From NCBI RefSeq assembly GCF_000284095.1, contig NC_017068.1, positions 2,356,001-2,420,000 on the forward strand: a stretch of DNA of 64,000 nt, written 5' to 3'. This document shows positions 34,870 to 43,676 of this stretch, in pieces. The translations under genes were made by a program, and so were the position numbers. Each line of letters opens with the position of its first letter. Within the stretch, counting starts at the first letter, position 1. The notes under the pieces are model-generated. The model was given only the letters and a program-made list of their open reading frames with translations. It searched no databases and had not been told where the DNA came from. Source of the DNA: Selenomonas ruminantium subsp. lactilytica TAM6421. GTDB lineage: Bacteria > Bacillota > Negativicutes > Selenomonadales > Selenomonadaceae.

Positions 34870-37800
34870 TTATTCTACCGCTATAGTAATATTCTCGCCG
34901 TTGATGTTCCATTCCTTCTCCGTGCCGGAAAGTTTTCCATATTCTACGGAATCAGCCAAAGTGATTTCCTTGAGATAGTCCTCATTCTTGGCTACAATGG
35001 CCTGGAGTTTCTCATTGCCGGAGAGGCTGACTTTGATATGGTCAGTGACTTCGAAGCCGTTTTCCTTGCGCATGGTCTGTACCTTGCTGATGACCTCACG
35101 GACAAAGCCTTCTTCGAGGAGTTCTTCCGTCAGGGTGGTATCCAGAGCGATGGTCACGCCGTTATAGCGCTGGCAGTTGAAGCCTTCCGTCTGGGCCATG
35201 GAAACTTCCACATCCTCGGTAGTCAACGTCACTTCCCCATCGGTTAGAGCTACGACGAGCTTGCCCGTGGAATCCAGTTCAGCCTTGGCCTTATGACCGT
35301 TGAGCTTTTCGAGAGCACCTTTGACGGCACCGATCTGCTTGCCCACCTTCGGGCCCAATACGCGGAAGTTCGGCTTGAAGCTGTAGGTCAGATATTCTTC
35401 CATATCGTCTTTGAAGACAACTTCCTTCACGTTGAGCTCGTCCTCCACGATTTCCTTGAAGAAGTCGGAGAGTTCGCGATCAGCATTGACATACATATGG
35501 GCCACGGGCTGGCGGTTCTTGATGTTGGTTTCGTTACGGGACGCGCGGCCCAGCACAACGATTTCCAGAACCAGCTCCATGTTCTTTTCCAGTTCTTCGT
35601 CAATCCAGGCTTCGTTGGCCACAGGGTAATCAGCCAGATGTACAGATTCCGGTGCATTCTTATCGATGCTGCAAACGAGATTCCGATAGATGGATTCGGT
35701 GATGAACGGCACCAGCGGAGCGGCGGCTTTGGCCGTGGTCACGAGAGCCGTATAGAGCGTCATGTAAGCATTGATCTTATCCTGCTCCATGCCCTTGGCC
35801 CAGAAGCGGGCACGGCTGCGGCGCACATACCAGTTGGACAGCTCATCCGTGAAGGCCTGCAGAGCCTTGGCAGCTTCCGTGACCTTGTAGTTAGCCAGGT
35901 CATTGTCCACTTCCTTCACCATGGTGTTCAGGCGGCTCAGCACCCACTTATCCATAACCGGCAGCTTGTCGTAATCCAGGGTGTACTTCGTGGCATCGAA
36001 GTTGTCGATATTGGCATAGAGCACGAAGAAGGCGTAAGTATTCCAAAGGGTGCCCATAAACTTGCGCTGGCCTTCCTGTACCGCATCATCATGGAAGCGG
36101 TTGGGCAGCCAGGGAGCGCTGTTCTCATAGAAGTACCAACGGATGGCATCGGCGCCATGCTGGCCCAGAGCCTCCATAGGATCTACGGCGTTGCCCTTGG
36201 ACTTACTCATCTTACGGCCATCCTTATCCTGGACATGGCCCAGCACGATGACATTCTTGTAAGGAGCTTCGTCAAAGAGCAGGGTGGAAATGGCAATCAG
36301 TGAGTAGAACCAGCCGCGGGTCTGGTCAACGGCTTCAGAGATGAAATCTGCCGGGAAGCGTTTCTCGAAGATATCCTTGTTTTCGAACGGATAATGCCAC
36401 TGAGCAAACGGCATAGAACCGGAGTCGAACCAGCAGTCGATAACTTCCGGCACGCGGTGCATTTCCTTGCCGCATTCCGGGCACTTGATGGTCACCGCAT
36501 CGATATACGGACGGTGTAGTTCGATATCATCCGGGCAGTTGTCGCTCATTTCCTTGAGTTCGGCAATGGAACCGATGGTATGCTGATGGCCGCATTCGCA
36601 TTCCCAAACCGGCAGCGGCGTGCCCCAGTAACGGTTACGGGACAGGCCCCAATCCTGCACATGTTCCAGCCAGTCACCGAAACGGCCTTCGCCGATGGAT
36701 TTCGGAATCCAGTTAACCTTATTATTGTTGGCGATGAGCTTATCCTTGACATCCGTCATCTTGATAAACCAGGTTTCCCGGGCATAGTAGATAAGCGGCG
36801 TGTCACAGCGCCAGCAATGCGGATAGCTGTGCTCAAACTTCGGTGCCTTGAAGAGCTTGCCCGTCTTCTTGAGGTCATCGATGATCATAGGATCGGCATC
36901 TTTCACGAATACGCCGGCCCAATCGGTTTCCTCCGTCATTTCGCCCTTGTTGTTGACGAACTGCACGAAAGGCATATCATACTTGCGGCAGACGCGGTTA
37001 TCGTCCTCACCAAAGGCCGGAGCCAGATGTACGATACCCGTACCATCGGAGGTAGTGACATAATCATCGCAGACCACGAAGAAGGCCTTTTTCTTGATTT
37101 TGCCTACAGCGAAGTCATAAAGTGGTTCATATTCACGGTATTCGAGATCCTTGCCCTTGAAGCGTTCCAGCACTTCGCGCTCGCCTTCCACGCCTTCAAA
37201 AACAGATTCCACGAGAGCTTCAGCCATGTAGTAAACGGTGCCGTCTACCTTGATCTTCACATAGTCAACCTCGGGGTTCACGCAGAGCCCCAGGTTGGAG
37301 GGCAGCGTCCAGGGCGTCGTGGTCCAAGCCAGGAAGTATGCATCCTCATCCTTGACCTTGAACTTCACCATGGCGGAGCGTTCTTTGACGTCCTTATAGC
37401 CCTGGGCTACTTCGTGGGAAGACAGCGGGGTGCCGCAACGGGGGCAGTAGGGAACAACCTTATGCCCCTTGTAGAGGAGGCCCTTGTTCCAGATTTCTTT
37501 GAGAGCCCACCATTCGGATTCGATAAAGTCGTTCTCATAAGTGATATAAGGATGTTCCATATCAGCCCAGAAGCCGACCACATCGGAGAACTCTTCCCAC
37601 ATCCCCTTGTATTTCCAAACGGACTCGCGGCACTTCTTGATGAAGGGCTCAATGCCGTATTCTTCAATCTGTTCCTTGCCGTTGATGCCCACGAGCTTTT
37701 CCACTTCCAGCTCTACGGGCAGGCCATGAGTATCCCAGCCGGCTTTTCTAAGCACCTTCTTGCCCTTCATGGACTGATAACGGGGCAGCATATCCTTGAT

Positions 37801-37989
37801 GACGCGGGTCAGCACATGGCCGATATGGGGCTTGCCGTTAGCCGTCGGCGGGCCATCATAGAAGGTGAAGGTATCGCAGCCTTCACGCTGGTCAATCGCC
37901 TTCTGGGCGATGTTATTGTCTTTCCAGAATTTCAGAACTTCCTTCTCTCTGTCCACGAAGTTCAAGTTGGTGTCTACCTTGCTGTACAA
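34870..37989 (-). CDS. ileS: Isoleucyl-tRNA synthetase, type 2
   Basis: 1039 aa, class I aminoacyl-tRNA synthetase. The HIGH region reads GPPTANGKPHIGHVLTR and the KMSKS loop GRKMSKSKGNAVDP; CP1 editing and zinc motifs (CPRCGTPLSSHE, CPECGKEM) are present. The length and HIGH context fit the eukaryote-like type-2 enzyme, which is known to tolerate mupirocin. The TTG at 37989 has AGGAGGAG 5 nt upstream; a start further up would read into the leader terminator. A T-box leader with an Ile specifier controls it. Confidence 0.93.
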   Translation of the reverse strand: MYSKVDTNLNFVDREKEVLKFWKDNNIAQKAIDQREGCDTFTFYDGPPTANGKPHIGHVLTRVIKDMLPRYQSMKGKKVLRKAGWDTHGLPVELEVEKLVGINGKEQIEEYGIEPFIKKCRESVWKYKGMWEEFSDVVGFWADMEHPYITYENDFIESEWWALKEIWNKGLLYKGHKVVPYCPRCGTPLSSHEVAQGYKDVKERSAMVKFKVKDEDAYFLAWTTTPWTLPSNLGLCVNPEVDYVKIKVDGTVYYMAEALVESVFEGVEGEREVLERFKGKDLEYREYEPLYDFAVGKIKKKAFFVVCDDYVTTSDGTGIVHLAPAFGEDDNRVCRKYDMPFVQFVNNKGEMTEETDWAGVFVKDADPMIIDDLKKTGKLFKAPKFEHSYPHCWRCDTPLIYYARETWFIKMTDVKDKLIANNNKVNWIPKSIGEGRFGDWLEHVQDWGLSRNRYWGTPLPVWECECGHQHTIGSIAELKEMSDNCPDDIELHRPYIDAVTIKCPECGKEMHRVPEVIDCWFDSGSMPFAQWHYPFENKDIFEKRFPADFISEAVDQTRGWFYSLIAISTLLFDEAPYKNVIVLGHVQDKDGRKMSKSKGNAVDPMEALGQHGADAIRWYFYENSAPWLPNRFHDDAVQEGQRKFMGTLWNTYAFFVLYANIDNFDATKYTLDYDKLPVMDKWVLSRLNTMVKEVDNDLANYKVTEAAKALQAFTDELSNWYVRRSRARFWAKGMEQDKINAYMTLYTALVTTAKAAAPLVPFITESIYRNLVCSIDKNAPESVHLADYPVANEAWIDEELEKNMELVLEIVVLGRASRNETNIKNRQPVAHMYVNADRELSDFFKEIVEDELNVKEVVFKDDMEEYLTYSFKPNFRVLGPKVGKQIGAVKGALEKLNGHKAKAELDSTGKLVVALTDGEVTLTTEDVEVSMAQTEGFNCQRYNGVTIALDTTLTEELLEEGFVREVISKVQTMRKENGFEVTDHIKVSLSGNEKLQAIVAKNEDYLKEITLADSVEYGKLSGTEKEWNINGENITIAVE

Positions 37990-38014
37990 ACGAACTCCTC
38001 CTAACAAAACAACT

Positions 38015-38262
38015 AAAAAACCTGCATCCCGAAAACAGGATGCAGGTATACTGCACTTATAAACCACCTATTTTTCACGTACCATCATACGCTATTCCGT
38101 AACGGGGAATACCGGCGAAGCTTACTGCCCCAAAGGATTTCAGCCCGCTGCTCCGAAGTGATTTTCGCCCCTGTCTACTCACTGCCGGCTTTCACCTGCC
38201 CCGGCTCGCTAAAGCTTTCCCCAAAGGTTACTCTCTTCATCAACGCATTTACACATTAACAG
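38015..38262 (-). promoter_or_regulatory. T-box riboswitch of ileS
   Basis: On the minus strand: stem I with AGAGAGTAA and AGCGAGCCGGGGCAGGTGAA, specifier ATC (38162-38160) in front of ACTTCGGAG, T-box core GATGGTACGTG (38086-38076), and terminator CCTGCATCC/GGATGCAGG with six T after it (to 38015). The ATC codon specifies isoleucine, agreeing with the gene. Uncharged tRNA-Ile should block the terminator. Confidence 0.9.
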
Positions 38263-38340
38263 GTACTAGTGTATCACAGGTTTACCGCAAATTCAACGAG
38301 AAATTGCCGTAAAATCCACAACTTCAACAGAAAAACCTGC

Positions 38341-39216
38341 TTAACGGACCAGCTCCTGATACATTTCCGGACGGCGGTCGCGGAACAGCCCCCAGCTCAG
38401 CCGGTCTTTGGCGTATTGATCCAGATCGAAACTGGCTGTCAGCACCTGCTCCTCCCTGCGGCCGGCTTCCACCAGGATGGCCCCGGTATTATCCGTGATA
38501 AAGGAGGAACCGTAGAAGTCCAAGGACGAGGACTGGCCGCCGTTTTCGGCGCAGGGTTCCACCTGCTCCACGCCAATGCGATTCGCCGCGATAACCGGCA
38601 GGAGATTGCTGCCCGCGTGCCCCTGCATGCAGCGGCGCCAATGGGGCATGCTGTCGGTTTCGAGGATTGGTTCGGAACCGATGGCCGTGGGATAGAGCAG
38701 CATCTCTGCTCCCTGCAGGGCCATGGCCCGGGCAGCTTCGGGGAACCACTGATCCCAGCAAATGCCCACGCCGATTTTGCCATAGCGGGTATCCCAGACC
38801 TTAAAGCCCGTGTTGCCCGGCGTGAAGTAGAATTTTTCCTGATAGTAATGGTCATCGGGAATATGAGTCTTGCGATATACCCCCATTACGGAACCATCCG
38901 CATCCAGCATGGCAATGGTGTTGAAAAGCCGGGTGCCCTCCCGTTCGTAGAAGCTGATGGGCATCACCACCGCCAGTTCTTTGGCGATGGGCCGGAAATG
39001 CTTAACGGCGGGATTTTCCTCCACCGTGGTGGCATAAGCATAAAAATCATACTGCCGCTGCTGGCAGAAATAGGGGCGCTCGAACAGCTCTGGCAGCAGG
39101 ATTACCTGCGCCCCCTTAGCGCCGGCTTCCCGCACCAATGCCTCTGCCTTGCTTATATTCTCACTTACCACTGCCGTCATTTTCATCTGAATGGCAGCTA
39201 CGGTCACGTTGCGCAT
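38341..39216 (-). CDS. aguB: N-carbamoylputrescine amidohydrolase
   Basis: 291-aa nitrilase-superfamily enzyme producing putrescine from N-carbamoylputrescine. The catalytic triad is visible: Glu in LLPELFERPYF, Lys in YRKTHIPDD and Cys in VGICWDQWFPE. ATG at 39216 with GAGGTG; an upstream TTG is rejected. The start overlaps the aguA stop region, and it is the last gene of the polyamine operon. Confidence 0.93.
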   Translation of the reverse strand: MRNVTVAAIQMKMTAVVSENISKAEALVREAGAKGAQVILLPELFERPYFCQQRQYDFYAYATTVEENPAVKHFRPIAKELAVVMPISFYEREGTRLFNTIAMLDADGSVMGVYRKTHIPDDHYYQEKFYFTPGNTGFKVWDTRYGKIGVGICWDQWFPEAARAMALQGAEMLLYPTAIGSEPILETDSMPHWRRCMQGHAGSNLLPVIAANRIGVEQVEPCAENGGQSSSLDFYGSSFITDNTGAILVEAGRREEQVLTASFDLDQYAKDRLSWGLFRDRRPEMYQELVR

Positions 39217-39220
39217 TATT

Positions 39221-40336
39221 TCACCTCTCAATAGCTGGAATCTGCTGCGTCAGGCAATGGAAATTGCCGCCGCCCACGATTACGGCTTTGGCAGGCAGTG
39301 GCACTACTTTGCGCTCCGGGAAGCATTTCCCTAAGATACGCTGAGCCTCTATGTCCATTTCATCCCCGAACTGGGGCAGAATGACCTTGCCATTGCAAAG
39401 ATAGAAATTCACATAGCTGGCCGCCAGCCGCTCACCGGGCTCCCGCCTGTCCTCACCTTCCTCGAAGGTAAAGCTGTCGGCTTCTTCCGCCGTAATACAG
39501 ACGGGCTCCTGCGGGATGGGCAGTTTATGGATGACAAATTTGCGCCCCCTGGCATCGGTGGCCGACTCCAGCACCTCCAGATCCGCCTGACTCAGCTCAT
39601 ACTGCGGATCATCCTTATCGTCGGTCCAGGCCAGCAACACTTCCCCGGGCCTTACAAATGCAAAGACATTATCCACATGCTCATTTGTTTCATCGTTATG
39701 GATGCCCCGGGGCAGCCAGATGACTTTTTCCGCCCCCAGATACTTCAGCAGCATTGCTTCAATCTGCTCTTTGGACAGGTCAGGATTACGTCCCTGGGAA
39801 AGCAGGCAGGCTTCGGTCACGACAACCGTTCCTTCCCCATCCACATGGATGGAGCCGCCCTCCAGCACAAAATCGCCGGCATCGTAGAGTTCATCCCCTA
39901 AAGCCGCACACATCTTCTCTGCCGCCGCATCATCCTGCCCGTAATCCGGGTAGAGGCCGTCAAAATCGCCCCCCCAGGCATTGAAACGCCAATTGATGCC
40001 CCGGCGCCTGCCCTGGCCGTCAATTACATAGGTAGGCCCCATATCCCTGGCCCAGGCATCATCCGTGGGAATAGCCAGATAATGGATATGCTGCTGTGGC
40101 AAGTCTTTGAGCATATTCTCAGCCTGCGGGCGATGCGCTTCATCCACCAGCAGATAAAGCTCCTCCACCGCCGAGATCTCCCGGATCAGCTCCACAAACA
40201 CCGGCTGCACATCAGCACCGGCATTTGTCCAGGAACCGGGCCGGACAGGCCATATCAGGAAAGTCCCCGCATGGGGGGAAAACTCCGCGGGCATATAAAA
40301 GCCATCAGCTTTGGGTGTGCTATCCTTTATCATCAT
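39221..40336 (-). CDS. aguA: Agmatine deiminase
   Basis: 371-aa peptidyl-arginine-deiminase-family enzyme converting agmatine to N-carbamoylputrescine. Motifs: FLIWPVRPGSW, WARDMGPTYV, FVLEGGSIHVDGEGT, and the catalytic Cys in GGGNFHCLTQQIP near the end. The start overlaps the nspC stop (ATGA-type), with AAGGA 9 nt upstream. Pairs with aguB for the arginine to putrescine route. Confidence 0.95.
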   Translation of the reverse strand: MMIKDSTPKADGFYMPAEFSPHAGTFLIWPVRPGSWTNAGADVQPVFVELIREISAVEELYLLVDEAHRPQAENMLKDLPQQHIHYLAIPTDDAWARDMGPTYVIDGQGRRRGINWRFNAWGGDFDGLYPDYGQDDAAAEKMCAALGDELYDAGDFVLEGGSIHVDGEGTVVVTEACLLSQGRNPDLSKEQIEAMLLKYLGAEKVIWLPRGIHNDETNEHVDNVFAFVRPGEVLLAWTDDKDDPQYELSQADLEVLESATDARGRKFVIHKLPIPQEPVCITAEEADSFTFEEGEDRREPGERLAASYVNFYLCNGKVILPQFGDEMDIEAQRILGKCFPERKVVPLPAKAVIVGGGNFHCLTQQIPAIER

Positions 40337-41502
40337 GACAATCGTTCCTTAAAGTCCTTATAGCCAAACTTCTTGACCAGCGTACAATCGCCAGCCGCAT
40401 TCATCTTCCAGATGGCAGGCAGAGCCATGCCGTTGAAAGTGTTGTTCTTCACCATGGAATAGATGGCCATATCCTCAAAATAGAGCCTGTCCCCCGGCAG
40501 GATTTCCCGGTCAAAGGAATAATCCCCGATGATATCCCCGGCCAGACAGGTGCAGGAAGAAAGTCTATAGTTATAGGCTTTCTCCCCGGCTTCCCCGGAA
40601 TCTTTCAAAGGTGGCCGATAGGGCATCTCCAATACGTCGGGCATATGGCAGGCGGCAGACGCATCCAATAGCAGAATATGGGTGCCATGGTTCGTTACCG
40701 TGTCCAATACCTCGGTGACTAGATAGCCCGCATTGAGCGCCACGGCCTCACCGGGTTCCAGATAGACTTCTACGCCGTATTTTTCCCGAACGGATTGGAC
40801 AAGGTCAATCAGCAGCTGACGGTCATAATCCGCCCGCGTGATATGATGGCCGCCGCCCATATTGAGCCAATGGATAGAATCCTGCTCCAGCCAGCGGCCA
40901 AACTTCTGCTCCACAGCCTGCAGGGTTTCCGCCAGGGCATCACTGTTCTGTTCGCAGAGGGTATGGAAATGCAGGCCATCCAGCAGAGCAAAGAGCTCTG
41001 GTTCAACTGCCGCCATCTTGGCAAAATCCTCTGCCGTCACTCCCAACCGGGAACCGGCTGCACAGGGATCATAGATGGCATGGTCCTGGGTGGAGCACTC
41101 GGGATTGATGCGCAGGCCAATGCCATGCTGCACGCCCCGCTTCTGTTGTATCGCCTTGACTTTAGCCCCAAAACGGCGCAGCTGGGAAAAGGAATTGAAG
41201 ATCACATGATCGCAGATACCAGCAATCTCCTCGATTTCTTCTGGCCGGTAGGCAGGGGAAAACACATGGTTCTCCCCCTCCATTTCCTCATGGCCCAGTC
41301 TTGCCTCATAAAGGCCGCTGGCGGTGGCACCGTCCAGGTATTTGCCAATCAACGGGTACTCGGCAAACATGGAAAAGCATTTTTGCGCCAGCAGGATCTT
41401 GCAGCCTGCCGCCGCTTTGACTTCCTGCAATATCTGCAGGTTGTTCTCTAAGGCCTGCTCATCCACCACATAGGCGGGCGTGGGCACTCTGTCGATTTTC
41501 AT
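40333..41502 (-). CDS. nspC: Carboxynorspermidine/carboxyspermidine decarboxylase
   Basis: 389-aa fold-III PLP decarboxylase (alanine-racemase-like barrel). PLP lysine in ILLAQKCFS (near 43); C-terminal Cys in TCLAGDIIGDYSF. It removes CO2 from carboxy(nor)spermidine. It lies 9 bases after the dehydrogenase that makes its substrate. The ATG at 41502 (AAGG 8 nt upstream) is slightly favoured over the one at 41508. Confidence 0.92.
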   Translation of the reverse strand: MKIDRVPTPAYVVDEQALENNLQILQEVKAAAGCKILLAQKCFSMFAEYPLIGKYLDGATASGLYEARLGHEEMEGENHVFSPAYRPEEIEEIAGICDHVIFNSFSQLRRFGAKVKAIQQKRGVQHGIGLRINPECSTQDHAIYDPCAAGSRLGVTAEDFAKMAAVEPELFALLDGLHFHTLCEQNSDALAETLQAVEQKFGRWLEQDSIHWLNMGGGHHITRADYDRQLLIDLVQSVREKYGVEVYLEPGEAVALNAGYLVTEVLDTVTNHGTHILLLDASAACHMPDVLEMPYRPPLKDSGEAGEKAYNYRLSSCTCLAGDIIGDYSFDREILPGDRLYFEDMAIYSMVKNNTFNGMALPAIWKMNAAGDCTLVKKFGYKDFKERLS

Positions 41503-41511
41503 GCTCATGCC

Positions 41512-42771
41512 TTAGTCCACCAATACCGGGTTTTCTTCCACCTTCCAGGGCAGGCCCCATTTATTCAGGGCTTCCATATACGGGTCCGGATCGAATTCGT
41601 CGGTGGTGAAGACACCGGGCTTCTTCCACTGGCCCGTGGCCACCAGCATGGCACCGATCATGGCCGGCACCCCCGTGGTATAGGAAATGGCCTGGGAGCC
41701 CACTTCCTTATAGCATTCCTGATGGTCGCAGACATTGTAGATATAGATGGAACGTTCCTTGCCGTCCTTCTTACCCGTGAAGATGCAGCCGATATTGGTC
41801 TTGCCCTTGGTGCGGGGGCCCAGGGATGCGGGATCCGGCAACAAGGCTTTGAGGAACTGGATCGGCACGATTTCCTGACCGTTGTAATTGATGGGAGTAG
41901 TGGACAGCATGCCGACGTTTTCAAGGCAGTTCATGTGCGTGAGGTAACTCTGACCAAACGTCATAAAGAAACGGATGCGCTTTACTTCGGGCATATTGCG
42001 GCCCAAAGCTTCGATTTCCTCATGGTGCAGCAGGTACATATCCTTCTTGCCCACGCCTTCGAAGTCATACTCCCGCTTGATGCTCATGGCCGGGATCTCG
42101 ATCCATTTGCCATTTTCCATATAGGAGCCGGGGGCGGAAACCTCCCGCAGGTTGATTTCCGGATTGAAGTTGGTGGCAAAAGGATAGCCATGGTCGCCGC
42201 CATTGCAGTCCAGGATATCGATGGTGTCAATGGTGTCAAAGTAATGTTTCTTGGCATAAGCCGCAAACACCGAGGTCACCCCCGGGTCAAAGCCCGTACC
42301 TAAGAGCGCCGTCAGGCCGGCAGCCTTGAACTTATCCTCATAGGCCCACTGCCAGGAATAGTCAAAGTACGCGGAGAAGCCCAGCTCCTTGCAGCGCTTC
42401 TCGTAGATCTTGCGCCATTCCGGATCTTCCGTATCCTCCGGCTCGTAGTTGGCCGTGTCGATATAATCCACACCGGCAGCCAGGCAGGCATCCATGATGG
42501 TCAGATCCTGATAAGGCAGGGCTACGTTCAGCACCGCATCAGGCTTGTATTCTTTGATGAGCTTGGTCAAAGCTTCTACATCATCGGCATCAATCTGGGC
42601 CGTGGTGATTTTGGTCTTCGTCTGGCCCTGCAGTTTTTCTTTCAGGGCATCGCACTTGGAAACCGTGCGGCTGGCAATCATCAGTTCATCAAATACCTCA
42701 TCATTCTGGCACACCTTATGGATGGCCACGCTGGCCACGCCGCCGCAGCCGATAATCATCAATTTGCTCAT
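41512..42771 (-). CDS. Carboxy(nor)spermidine dehydrogenase (saccharopine dehydrogenase family)
   Basis: 419-aa NADPH-dependent enzyme condensing a diamine with aspartate semialdehyde. Rossmann motif MIIGCGGVASVAIHKVC at the N-terminus; GFDPGVTSVFAAYAKKHYF and LDCNGGDHGYPFATNFN are typical of the carboxynorspermidine-synthase branch rather than true saccharopine dehydrogenase. Overlap with speE by 4 bases and neighbours in polyamine synthesis support the role. Confidence 0.9.
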   Translation of the reverse strand: MSKLMIIGCGGVASVAIHKVCQNDEVFDELMIASRTVSKCDALKEKLQGQTKTKITTAQIDADDVEALTKLIKEYKPDAVLNVALPYQDLTIMDACLAAGVDYIDTANYEPEDTEDPEWRKIYEKRCKELGFSAYFDYSWQWAYEDKFKAAGLTALLGTGFDPGVTSVFAAYAKKHYFDTIDTIDILDCNGGDHGYPFATNFNPEINLREVSAPGSYMENGKWIEIPAMSIKREYDFEGVGKKDMYLLHHEEIEALGRNMPEVKRIRFFMTFGQSYLTHMNCLENVGMLSTTPINYNGQEIVPIQFLKALLPDPASLGPRTKGKTNIGCIFTGKKDGKERSIYIYNVCDHQECYKEVGSQAISYTTGVPAMIGAMLVATGQWKKPGVFTTDEFDPDPYMEALNKWGLPWKVEENPVLVD

Positions 42772-43628
42772 TTTTTCATTTCCTCCTCTGAAAGAATATC
42801 CTCAACATATTTGGGCAGCATAAAAGCACCCTTATGCAAATGTGTCGTATAATACCAAGTCTCCAGCTGACGTTCATTCCAGCGCTGCGCATCAAAGTCC
42901 TTTAAGGGATGATACTTTTTGGACGCAAAGCCGAACATCCATATGCCTGCCGGACAGGTGGGAATACTTGCCTGGTAGACCCGGCTCACGGGAAAACTCT
43001 GATAGGCCTTGCGATGCATGGCCCGGAAAGCCGCCTCATCCTCATCATAGAAAGGACTGCCATGCTGATAGACCATGATGCCATCATCATGCAGGGCCCG
43101 GTAACAGTTGCCATAGAACTCCCGGGTGAACAGCCCTTCCGTATGACCAAAGGGATCCGTGGAATCGTTGATGATGAGGTCATACTTGTCCCGGCAGCGG
43201 CGCAGAAAGCGCAGGCCGTCCATGTTGGTAATCTTCACCCGGTCATCATCAAAGCCCCTGGCGGTCTCCGGGAAAAACTCCCGGGAAACCTCGATAAACA
43301 TCTCATCCGGCTCCACCACATCGATGGCCTCAATCTCCGGATACTGGGTGAGCACCTTGGCCACGCCGCCGTCGCCACCGCCGATGATCAGCACATTTTT
43401 CACACAGGGGTGAACTGCCATGGGCACATGAACCACCATCTCATTGTAGATGAATTCATCCGCCTCTGAGAAGATGATTTCGCCATCGAGCACGATCATC
43501 CTGCCAAATTCCCGGGATTCAAAGACATCGATGCGCTGATATTCACTCTGCCGGGAAAATAACTGCCTGTCCACCCGCACAGAAGTCTTGACGTTTTCCG
43601 TATCCATCTGGGAAAACCATATTTCCAT
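42768..43628 (-). CDS. speE: Spermidine synthase (aminopropyltransferase)
   Basis: 286-aa transferase moving an aminopropyl group from decarboxylated AdoMet to putrescine or a similar diamine. Motifs: QRIDVFESREFGRMIVLDG, VLIIGGGDGGVAKVL, DVVEPDEMF and the catalytic Asp in IINDSTDPFG. The ATG at 43628 has GAGGGGAAG upstream; a start at 43667 would lie in the palindrome downstream of speA. No AdoMet decarboxylase gene is in the window. Confidence 0.93.
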   Translation of the reverse strand: MEIWFSQMDTENVKTSVRVDRQLFSRQSEYQRIDVFESREFGRMIVLDGEIIFSEADEFIYNEMVVHVPMAVHPCVKNVLIIGGGDGGVAKVLTQYPEIEAIDVVEPDEMFIEVSREFFPETARGFDDDRVKITNMDGLRFLRRCRDKYDLIINDSTDPFGHTEGLFTREFYGNCYRALHDDGIMVYQHGSPFYDEDEAAFRAMHRKAYQSFPVSRVYQASIPTCPAGIWMFGFASKKYHPLKDFDAQRWNERQLETWYYTTHLHKGAFMLPKYVEDILSEEEMKK

Positions 43629-43641
43629 TAACTTCCCCTCC

Positions 43642-43668
43642 TTTGACCGGTCAGAATGACCAGTCAAA
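43642..43668. repeat. TTGACC-type palindrome between speA-like and speE genes
   Basis: TTTGACCGGTCA-GAA-TGACCAGTCAAA, then a third partial copy AATTGACTTGTCAAAT running into the stop of the upstream gene. It is within the operon, so as a terminator it would be partial; it could be an mRNA-stabilising element. Confidence 0.65.
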
Positions 43669-43676
43669 TTGACTTG

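Noticed and set aside
36580-38004. Plus-strand open frame of about 474 codons
   Set aside because: Antisense to ileS and without recognisable domains; no ribosome site.
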